Assembly: GCA_031268685.1 (NCBI GenBank)
Contig: JAIRWW010000181.1
Span: forward strand, 1 to 13,506
Source: Azoarcus sp.
Lineage (GTDB): Bacteria > Pseudomonadota > Gammaproteobacteria > Burkholderiales > Rhodocyclaceae
DNA length: 13,506 bases
Direction of reading: 5' to 3'
In this document: positions 7,944-13,506 of the stretch, in pieces
How positions within the stretch are numbered: the first letter of the stretch is position 1
Layout of the letters: each line of letters starts with the position of its first letter
Notes under the pieces: model-generated
Told to the model about the DNA's origin: nothing
What the model saw: only the letters and a program-made list of their open reading frames with translations
The model's database searches: none
Made by a program: the position numbers and the translations under genes

Positions 7944-9506
7944 CTATTGCGTGCGCTTTTTCAACTGTTCGAGCAAGGCTTCCGCGCGGGAGAGGTTGTC
8001 TTTTGTCATTTGCACATCATGAGATGCGCCGCTTTCCGCAAATACCTCAAGCGCAGCGCGAAAAGCGGTCATGGATTCTTGCAATTGCGCTTCGTCACCT
8101 CGGCGCGCGCCAAGGGTTCCGAGCACGGTTCCAATGTTGTTTTGTGTCATAGCCCAATTGAGCGGCGCGCGTTCGCGGGTGAATTCCTTCAAAACATCCC
8201 GGTAGGCGGTCACGGATTCTTGCAGTTGCGCTTCGTCGCCTCGGCGCGAGCCAAAGGTTTGGAGCACGTTTCCGAGGTTGTTTTGTGTCGTGGCCCAATT
8301 GAGCGGCGCACGTTCGCGGGTGTATTCCTTCAAAGCCTCCCGGTAAGCGGCCACAGCGGCTTGCAGTTGCGTTTCATCATTACGGAGCGAGCCAAGGGTG
8401 TAGAGCGCGAGGCCGAGGTTGTTTTGTGTCGTGGCCCAATCGCGCGGCGCACGTTCGCGGGTTCTTTCCTCTAAAGCCTCCCGGTAGGCGGCCACGGATT
8501 CTTGCAATTGCTTTTCATCATTACGGAGCGAGCCAAGGGTTCCGAGCACGTCTCCGAGGCTGTTTTGTGTCTCGGCCCAATCGCGCGGTGCGCGTTCGTG
8601 GGTGTATTCCTTCAAAGCCTCCCGATAAGCGGTCACGGATTCTTGCAGTTGCGCTTCGTCGCCCTGGAGATCGCCAAGGATTTGGAGCACGGTTCCGAGG
8701 TTGTTTTGTGTTGCGGCCCAGTCAAGTGGCTCGGTTTTCCGGCTGGTGCTACTCAATATTTGCCGGTAAAGCGCCACGGTTTCCTCCCAGGCGACGCTCT
8801 GGCCAAACTCTTTCCCGAGCTCGTACAGCATACTGGCTCGTTCAAACTGATAGCTTCTCGCCTGTACCGTGTCGAAGTCGGCGACGAGATTGGCAGCTTT
8901 CCCGAAAAATTCCGCAGCCCGGCGGTAGCTAACCGGATTGGGTTGCAGTTTTGCGATACCCGCGCGCTCGGCAAGGGTATTGGCTGCCGAGGCGCGCCGT
9001 TTCCGGGCGGCAGCCTCCTGTTTTTCGGTAGCTTGGATATCCAGTTGTTCGGCCCGTTCCAGATAGCCGTCAGCTTCTTGAAACTGCCCGCCTTGCAGTG
9101 CCTGAGCAGCTTGTTCCTTGAGTTTTGCGACTTCCGGGTCGCTGTCCCCAAGTTGCCGGAGCCGCTCGTTCAATTGAAGATATTCGCTGGCCTTGGCTCT
9201 CAGGATGGATTCGATTCTTTCCGGCCAAGCCTCGTCAAGCTCTTTTTCTCCCATGCTTGTCAGGATGGCTTGCAAGACTTCAATGGGTTGGCTCGTTTCT
9301 TTGGCAATTTGCTGGATGATGATTTTGTTGCGGTCTCCAAGCACACTGATTTGTATGTTGCCGTCGCCTTTCGCGGTCTGACTAACAGTATCCGACCTGT
9401 TGCAGGCAATAATCGCCACGATCACACCCATGGTCGCCACGGCCACACCAAGCGCCGCCCAGCCGGGCCATGTCCCAAAACCGTCGATTTTTTCGCACCC
9501 GGCCAT
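7944..9506 (-). CDS. membrane-anchored tetratricopeptide-repeat protein, function unknown
   Basis: From ATG 9506 this is a 520-residue protein. It has a probable membrane helix at about 14-35 (WPGWAALGVAVATMGVIVAI), then GDGNIQISVLGDRNKIIIQ (47-65), a short Asn/Gly beta motif I recall from the N-terminal regions of other bacterial repeat proteins. A charged helical/coiled stretch follows (about 75-195), then one diverged TPR (about 200-258). Five near-identical 47-residue TPR units have their (D/N)WA tryptophans at 263, 310, 357, 404 and 451 (DWAxTQNNLGxxLxxLG...QLQESVAAYREAL). It ends KKRTQ. TPRs bind protein partners; no catalytic domain is present. The start is uncertain: none of the candidates has a good ribosome site. 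An upstream ATG pair at 9647/9644 would add a Pro/Arg-rich tail and a lipobox-like LVLPMAGC. It is convergent with cusF and shows no functional link to it. Confidence 0.8.
   Translation of the reverse strand: MAGCEKIDGFGTWPGWAALGVAVATMGVIVAIIACNRSDTVSQTAKGDGNIQISVLGDRNKIIIQQIAKETSQPIEVLQAILTSMGEKELDEAWPERIESILRAKASEYLQLNERLRQLGDSDPEVAKLKEQAAQALQGGQFQEADGYLERAEQLDIQATEKQEAAARKRRASAANTLAERAGIAKLQPNPVSYRRAAEFFGKAANLVADFDTVQARSYQFERASMLYELGKEFGQSVAWEETVALYRQILSSTSRKTEPLDWAATQNNLGTVLQILGDLQGDEAQLQESVTAYREALKEYTHERAPRDWAETQNSLGDVLGTLGSLRNDEKQLQESVAAYREALEERTRERAPRDWATTQNNLGLALYTLGSLRNDETQLQAAVAAYREALKEYTRERAPLNWATTQNNLGNVLQTFGSRRGDEAQLQESVTAYRDVLKEFTRERAPLNWAMTQNNIGTVLGTLGARRGDEAQLQESMTAFRAALEVFAESGASHDVQMTKDNLSRAEALLEQLKKRTQ
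8028..8732 (-). repeat. five tandem 141-bp TPR-coding units
   Basis: The plus-strand word GCCCAA (GCCCAG in the last) recurs at 8152, 8293, 8434, 8575 and 8716, exactly 141 bp apart. The flanking DNA (TTGTTTTGTGT, TTCAAAGCCTCCCG, TTCTTGCA(A/G)TTGC) is nearly identical between units. Identity at DNA level, not only protein level, points to recent duplication or gene conversion within the gene. Confidence 0.9.
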
Positions 9507-9533
9507 CGGTAATACCAAGGGGAGCAAAGCATG

Positions 9534-9561
9534 GCGAGGGCGAGGGCGAGGGCGAGGGCGG
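9534..9561. repeat. hexanucleotide microsatellite (GCGAGG)4
   Basis: Four perfect GCGAGG units at 9534-9557 are followed by a partial GCGG. They lie 28 bp upstream of the preferred TPR gene start, or encode Arg-Pro dipeptides if translation begins at 9647. Copy-number slippage would keep frame. Confidence 0.8.
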
Positions 9562-9799
9562 AAAAAACGGTCACGGCAGCTCACGGCGGATGTCTCCCAG
9601 AAAACGGCGGTATGCGAATAATGCGTCGTCAAGACAGGCGGCATCATACAGGCTATCCCGCAAGCAAAAACCCGGCGGGGTGTCGCCGCAGGGGGTATTC
9701 CTCATGAAATTAAGGCAATGGCCAAGCCCGGCCCACATGGACAGGCATCGTTCGACGCTGCTCCGGCATCCCGTCGCCGGAACTTCAGTATCGCGCCGG

Positions 9800-9840
9800 A
9801 AAATCTCAGTGAGTTTTTGAAAAATCTCGGTGAGTTTTTG
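9800..9840. repeat. 21-bp tandem duplication
   Basis: AAAATCTCAGTGAGTTTTTG at 9800-9819 is repeated at 9821-9840 with a single change (CAG to CGG). In the plus frame it encodes ENLSEFLKNLGEFL, an amphipathic seven-residue repeat. Its role is unknown. Confidence 0.8.
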
Positions 9841-9867
9841 GAAGCCCTCCCGTATCTCACAGCCGGG

Positions 9868-9951
9868 ACTTTAGAAGGAATGCATCCGCGAACGCGCCGC
9901 TCGATTGGGCAATAACACAAAACAACCTCGGGGACGCGCTCAGGGTTCTTG
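9868..9951 (+). pseudogene. frameshifted fragment of a TPR unit
   Basis: The plus strand here matches the coding strand of the TPR units of the neighbouring minus-strand gene: GAAGGAAT.CA.CCGCGAACG, then CCGCTCGATTGGGCAATAAC, then ACACAAAACAACCTCGGGGA. Read in pieces it gives PLDWAITQNNLGDALRVL, the hallmark of the family. Compared with an intact unit it has one extra base near 9872 and lacks two bases near 9894, which break the frame. Similarity stops abruptly after about 9951. It is a relic of a second TPR gene or an inverted partial duplication of the existing one. Confidence 0.7.
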
Positions 9952-10031
9952 ATCGGAAAGCCATTCCGAAACGCACCCATAACACTGCCTTCCCTACAGG
10001 CGGCGCGGGCTTCGGGTAGGATGTGCGCGAC

Positions 10032-11009
10032 ATGACCATCTCCGCTTTCCATCGCATGATTTCCGACAAAGCCCCGCCTCCCGCCCTGCTCCTCATCGGC
10101 CCCACCGCCAGCGGCAAGACTGCCTGCGCGCTGGCTCTGGCCCGCGATCTGCCGGTGGAAATCGTCAGCGTGGATTCGGCGCTCGTCTATCGCGGCATGG
10201 ACATCGGCACAGCCAAGCCTTCAGCCGCCGAGCGCGCGCTCTGTGCGCATCATTTGATCGACATCCTCAGCCCGGAAGAAATTTATTCGGCAGCGCGGTT
10301 TTGCGATGACGCGCGCCGGACGATGGCGGAGATCAGCGCACGCGGGCGTATTCCCCTGCTCACGGGCGGCACCATGCTTTATTTCAAGGCGCTGCGCGAA
10401 GGTCTTTCCGATTTGCCGCGCGCCAACGCCGCTTTACGCGCCGAGATCGACCGCCGCGCTCGCGCCGAAGGCTGGCCGGCGTTGCACGCCGAGCTTGCCC
10501 GCCTCGACCCCGATGCCGCGGCCCGGCTCGCGCCCAGGGACGCTCAACGCATCCAGCGCGCGCTGGAAGTCGTTATCACGACAGGCGAGACGCTAGCCAA
10601 GGCGCAAGCCCGGCGCGAAGCTGTGCCCCTGCCGCAGCGCTTCGTCACGGTCGCGCTAATGCCTTCGGCGCGCGGGGAATTGCATGCGCGCATTGCCAAA
10701 CGTTTCGACAAGATGCTTGCCGAGGGGCTGATCGATGAACTCGCCGCTCTGCGCCAGCGCTACCGGCTCGATCCCGATACGCCCTCGATGCGCGCGGTCG
10801 GCTACCGTCAGGCATGGGCTTATCTCGATGGCGAGATCGATGCCGCGGGCCTGCGCGAAGCAGGCATTGCAGCTACCCGGCAATTGGCGAAACGGCAATC
10901 GACCTGGCTGCGCCAATTCCGCGAGCATTGGCCGGACTGGATCGAGATCGACTGCCTGAGGCCGGATGCGGCGGATGCGGTACGCGATGCCGTGCTTGCG
11001 CGCTTGTAG
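10032..11009 (+). CDS. miaA: tRNA dimethylallyltransferase MiaA
   Basis: This 325-residue cytoplasmic enzyme transfers a dimethylallyl group to the N6 of A37 in tRNAs reading UNN codons, the first step to the ms2i6A modification. The P-loop GPTASGKT is at 23-30. Other family motifs follow in order: [78 protein letters not shown], and near the C-terminus [14 protein letters not shown] and [14 protein letters not shown]. Length is normal for the family. ATG 10032 was preferred, with GGTAGG at 10015-10020 as ribosome site; GTG 10023 and ATG 10056 are in-frame alternatives. In many proteobacteria miaA follows mutL; here it stands alone after a repeat-rich region. Confidence 0.95.
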   Translation: MTISAFHRMISDKAPPPALLLIGPTASGKTACALALARDLPVEIVSVDSALVYRGMDIGTAKPSAAERALCAHHLIDILSPEEIYSAARFCDDARRTMAEISARGRIPLLTGGTMLYFKALREGLSDLPRANAALRAEIDRRARAEGWPALHAELARLDPDAAARLAPRDAQRIQRALEVVITTGETLAKAQARREAVPLPQRFVTVALMPSARGELHARIAKRFDKMLAEGLIDELAALRQRYRLDPDTPSMRAVGYRQAWAYLDGEIDAAGLREAGIAATRQLAKRQSTWLRQFREHWPDWIEIDCLRPDAADAVRDAVLARL

Positions 11010-11334
11010 CCAAAAGCGGGCATTGGCGGTAAATACGCTGGCCACTGCTTTGCCTTGCCTTTGCTTTGTTTTAAAGCGACTTCGGTTCGGATATTTACAC
11101 TATGTCCGGCAAACAGCTTGGCGGGACGATTGCTATCGTTCCCTACGAGAGGCGGGCATGTGTAGATACGATGAGCGGATGGTAATCTGCCCGCAGGCTT
11201 GAACACGCGGCCAAGATCAGTGCAACTTTCTGCGGGCGTCCGGAGCGCGCCTGCATTCGGGAGTGACGCGCAATACGCACTCCGCTATCATATCGACCGG
11301 TCTTGGTCCCTCAACAAAATAAAAGGAAGCAGCC
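11010..11334. other. intergenic region between miaA and the ompW-like gene
   Basis: No gene is supported in these 325 bases. A bulged hairpin GGGACGAT-TGCT-ATCGTTCCC lies at 11123-11143 without a T-run. A promoter candidate with an embedded dyad lies at 11260-11291, and the ribosome site AAAAGGAAG immediately precedes the ATG at 11335. Confidence 0.5.
11263..11291 (+). promoter_or_regulatory. candidate promoter of the ompW-like gene
   Basis: GTGACG (11263-11268) and TATCAT (11286-11291) are 17 bp apart, with the gene start 43 bp after the -10 box. A dyad GGAGTG (11260-11265)/CACTCC (11278-11283) overlaps the -35 box and spacer and could be an operator. This is pattern reading only. Confidence 0.4.
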
Positions 11335-12021
11335 ATGCGCAACACGATACTCGCAGCAAGCCTTGCCTTCGCTCTCTCCAGTACGGCGGCTTTTGCCCAT
11401 GAACCCGGCAGCTTCATCGTCCGGGCCGGGGCCATGCATATTGCACCGAATGTTGATAGTTCCGAAATCCGGCTAAACGGCGTCGAGTATTCCGGCTCCA
11501 AGGCGGAAATCCCCAGCACGACTTCCCTGCTCAATCTCACCGGAACCTGGATTTTCGCGCCGCATTTCGGCTTGGAATTGATGCTGGGCGGGCCGGTTTC
11601 ATACGATATTAAAATCAAGGGCGTTTCCAGCAATAACATCGCCAACGGTAAATTTGCCCAGGTCAGCCAGCAGCCCATTACCGGCAGTTTGCAGTTTTTC
11701 TTTTTGAATCCTGCGTCCCGGTTTCAACCTTATGTCGGCGTCGGCCTGAACTACACTTCGTTTTATGATGAACGTCTCAACCGCAGACAGAAAAGGCTCG
11801 GCTTCAGGCGTGTTGAACTGGATGATTCTGTGGGATGGGCGCTGCAAGCCGGTATGGATATTGCGCTTACCGATCATTTATATTTGAACGCCGCCGCCTG
11901 GAAAATAGACATCGACACCAAGGCCAGGAGTAAAGGCTGGGGCTGGAATGAGCGGCGAGCGAAATTCGATGTGGAACTCGACCCCTGGGTATATTTCGTG
12001 GGCGTCGGTTATAAATTCTGA
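11335..12021 (+). CDS. ompW: OmpW-family outer membrane beta-barrel protein
   Basis: This 228-residue protein has a clear signal peptide (MRNTILAASLAFALSSTAAFA, cleavage before HEPG). FIVRAGAMHIAPN follows, the conserved OmpW start of strand 1, then alternating strands such as LTGTWIFAPHFGLELMLGGP, FQPYVGVGLNYTSFYDE, VGWALQAGMDIALTDHLYLN and the final WVYFVGVGYKF, ending in the terminal Phe used for barrel assembly. OmpW proteins form eight-stranded barrels with a narrow hydrophobic channel for small lipophilic compounds. Length fits the family. AAAAGGAAG precedes the start. It is convergent with purU, with only 12 bases between the two stops and no visible terminator. Confidence 0.9.
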   Translation: MRNTILAASLAFALSSTAAFAHEPGSFIVRAGAMHIAPNVDSSEIRLNGVEYSGSKAEIPSTTSLLNLTGTWIFAPHFGLELMLGGPVSYDIKIKGVSSNNIANGKFAQVSQQPITGSLQFFFLNPASRFQPYVGVGLNYTSFYDERLNRRQKRLGFRRVELDDSVGWALQAGMDIALTDHLYLNAAAWKIDIDTKARSKGWGWNERRAKFDVELDPWVYFVGVGYKF

Positions 12022-12033
12022 TCCGGCGCGGCT

Positions 12034-12909
12034 TCAGCGAAACACTATTGTCTTGTTGCCGTGGACCAGCACCCGGTCTTCCAGGTGATAGCGCAGGCCG
12101 CGGGCGAGTACGGTTTTTTCGATGTCCTTGCCGTAGCGCACCATATCGGCGACGGTGTCGGTATGGTCGATGCGGATCACGTCCTGCTCGATGATCGGCC
12201 CCTGGTCGAGTTCGGCGGTAACGTAATGGCAAGTAGCGCCGATCAGTTTCACGCCTTTGGCCCAAGCCTGATGATAGGGGCGCGCACCGACGAAACTCGG
12301 CAGGAAACTATGGTGGATGTTGATGATCCGCCCCGGATAAGCGGCGCACAGGTCCAGCGAAAGAATCTGCATGTAGCGCGCCAGCACCATGGCGTCGCCG
12401 CGCGCTTCTTCAAAAATGCGCCGCACTTCGGCATAGGCCGCCGCCTTGTCGCCGGGCGCGACGGGTACATGATGAAAAGGTATTCCGTGCCATTCGACGA
12501 AGCCGCGGAAAGTGTCGTGGTTGGAGATCACGCAGGGAATTTCGACATCCAGCTCCCGAGCCTGCCAGCGCGCCAGCAGGTCGTAGAGGCAATGCTCCTG
12601 CTGGCTGACGAGGATGACCAGCCGTTTCTTGACCGCCGAATCGGCGATCTTCCAGTTCATGTCCAGTTCTTCGGCGATGGGGCGGAAACGTTCGCACAGT
12701 TCCGGCAATTCAAAAGGGAGCGAATCGGCGCGGATTTCGATGCGCATGTAGTAGCGCCCGGTTTTTTCGCCATCGTCGGGCGGCTGGGCGTGCAGCGATG
12801 TTTCGAGAATCCAGCCCCGATGCGCAGCAAAGAAGCCCGATACGCGGGCGACGATGCCGACCCGGTCGGGGCATGATGCGGTCAGGGTATAGCAGCGCTC
12901 CCGGAACAT
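12034..12909 (-). CDS. purU: formyltetrahydrofolate deformylase PurU
   Basis: This 291-residue cytoplasmic enzyme hydrolyses 10-formyl-tetrahydrofolate to formate and tetrahydrofolate, balancing one-carbon pools and feeding formate to PurT-type purine synthesis. An N-terminal ACT domain (about 5-85: YTLTASCPDRVGIVARVSGF) precedes a formyl-transferase fold. The catalytic set is visible: Asn197 and His199 in INIHHSFLPSF, and Asp235 in AELDQGPII. Length fits the family. It starts seven bases after the thrH stop with only a weak ribosome site, suggesting translational coupling in a thrH-purU operon. Full length. Confidence 0.95.
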   Translation of the reverse strand: MFRERCYTLTASCPDRVGIVARVSGFFAAHRGWILETSLHAQPPDDGEKTGRYYMRIEIRADSLPFELPELCERFRPIAEELDMNWKIADSAVKKRLVILVSQQEHCLYDLLARWQARELDVEIPCVISNHDTFRGFVEWHGIPFHHVPVAPGDKAAAYAEVRRIFEEARGDAMVLARYMQILSLDLCAAYPGRIINIHHSFLPSFVGARPYHQAWAKGVKLIGATCHYVTAELDQGPIIEQDVIRIDHTDTVADMVRYGKDIEKTVLARGLRYHLEDRVLVHGNKTIVFR

Positions 12910-12916
12910 GGCGGAT

Positions 12917-13506
12917 TCAGCCCGCGTCCGCGAAAGCGCGGTCGATTTCAGCGCGCAGGGCGGGATAGTCGCGCACTACGGGGAATTGCGGAAATTCGCG
13001 CGCCACCTTATCCGGCGGGCTAAAGAGGATGCCGCCGTGCGCGGCTCCCAGCATAGCGGTGTCGTTGTAGGAGTCGCCCGCCGCGACCACCTTGAAATTG
13101 AGTTCGCGGAAACGCAGCACCGCCTGGCGTTTCTGGTCGGGCATGCGCAGATGGTAATCCGTCACAAATCCGGCGGCATCGGTCTCAAGGCTGTGGCAGA
13201 AAAGCGTTGGCCACGCAAGTTGGCGCATCAGCGGATGGGCGAATTCGTAAAAGGTGTCGGAGAGGATGACAACCTGATAGCTCTCGCGCAGGCTGTCGAG
13301 AAACGCGCGCGCGCCGGGCAGCGGCCCCATGCCGGCAATGACTTTCTGGATGTCGGGCAAGCCGCAGCGATGCTTGTCCAGAATATTGAGCCGGTACCGC
13401 ATCAGGGTGTCGTAATCGGGTTCATCGCGCGTGGTGCGGAGCAGTTCCGGAATGCCGGCGCGCCCGGCGAATTCGATCCAGATTTCCGGCACCAGAACAC
13501 CTTCAA
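12917..13506 (-). CDS. thrH: ThrH: phosphoserine phosphatase / homoserine phosphotransferase (5' end outside window)
   Basis: A HAD-superfamily phosphatase that enters from the right edge. The first visible residues are EGVLVPEIWIEFA, which align with the DLEGVLVPEIW start of ThrH, so only about 7-10 residues, including the nucleophilic Asp, lie outside. TTRDEPDYDTLMRYRLNIL, motif II with its preceding residues (VVILSDTFYEFAHPLMRQL), the motif III lysine (PDQKRQAV) and motif IV (AAGDSYNDTAMLGAAHGGIL) are all present, as is EFPQFPVV near the end. ThrH dephosphorylates phosphoserine and can move the phosphate to homoserine. The in-frame GTG at 13492 is not the true start because conserved residues continue upstream. 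It is upstream of purU with a seven-base gap. Confidence 0.92.
   Translation of the reverse strand, partial: EGVLVPEIWIEFAGRAGIPELLRTTRDEPDYDTLMRYRLNILDKHRCGLPDIQKVIAGMGPLPGARAFLDSLRESYQVVILSDTFYEFAHPLMRQLAWPTLFCHSLETDAAGFVTDYHLRMPDQKRQAVLRFRELNFKVVAAGDSYNDTAMLGAAHGGILFSPPDKVAREFPQFPVVRDYPALRAEIDRAFADAG

Larger units (their letters stand above)
9648..10031. other. intergenic region with a broken TPR relic and short repeats
   Basis: No convincing intact gene is seen between the upstream limit of the TPR gene and miaA. A 65-codon open frame at 9718-9915 (plus; MAKPGPHGQASFDAAPASRR) covers a heptad-like repeat (LSEFLKNLGEFLEALP) but runs out of frame into the TPR relic, so I do not call it a gene. 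The region includes the 21-bp tandem at 9800-9840 and the relic at 9868-9951. Confidence 0.5.

Noticed and set aside
7872..8474. Plus-strand frame with repeated peptides such as CRGPIERRTFAG
   Set aside because: The repetition only mirrors the 141-bp TPR units read antisense; no signal of an independent gene.
8028..8732. Possible CRISPR array because of the strict periodicity
   Set aside because: The 141-bp units are repetitive throughout with no unique spacers, and they encode TPRs.
9718..9915. 65-residue plus-strand open frame
   Set aside because: No ribosome site or family match, and its end is a frameshifted TPR relic; treated as non-coding remnant.
11123..11143. Hairpin after miaA as an intrinsic terminator
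   Set aside because: The stem has a bulge and is not followed by a T-run; it lies more than 100 bases past the stop.
12061..12876. 271-codon open frame on the plus strand opposite purU
   Set aside because: PurU on the minus strand has full domain and active-site support; the opposite frame is a GC-driven shadow.

Overview
The window looks like a chromosomal segment of a Gram-negative proteobacterium, most probably betaproteobacterial. The evidence is the tripartite RND copper/silver exporter, an OmpW-type outer membrane protein, ThrH and PurU side by side, GC-rich coding sequence over most of the window, and copies of a dispersed palindromic repeat (cores TTCGACAAGCTCAGGGCGAAC and CCGTTCGGGCTGAGCC). 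The genus cannot be read from the sequence alone.

Layout. Positions 1-558 (minus) hold the 5' part of an O-antigen ligase/polymerase-like membrane protein in visibly AT-richer DNA. From about 667 a plus-strand cluster runs to 7650. It holds a small exported His/Cys-rich protein, a TolC-family outer membrane factor (cusC-like), a CusB-like periplasmic adaptor with a C-terminal CusF domain, a CusA-type inner-membrane pump, and a free CusF periplasmic metallochaperone. Together these form a Cu(I)/Ag(I) efflux system: the chaperone domains hand periplasmic metal to the adaptor and pump, which expel it through the outer membrane channel. Coding regions from the outer membrane gene to cusF overlap or abut, so they probably form one operon. 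No regulator is visible.

Positions 7651-7943 hold a repeat-rich intergenic stretch. Next comes a minus-strand gene (7944 to about 9506) for a membrane-anchored tetratricopeptide-repeat protein with five near-identical 141-bp units. The region behind it (9648-10031) carries a decayed fragment of the same TPR family on the opposite strand. The right side is housekeeping: miaA (tRNA dimethylallyltransferase) and an ompW-like gene on the plus strand, converging on a minus-strand thrH-purU pair, with thrH cut by the window edge.

I found no convincing new multi-gene system. The most unusual signals are two copies of the dispersed palindromic repeat lying in frame inside the adaptor gene, the homogenised TPR array with an inverted, broken relative beside it, and a few strong but unexplained dyads and tandem repeats. 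No rRNA, tRNA, CRISPR array or transposase gene was recognised.
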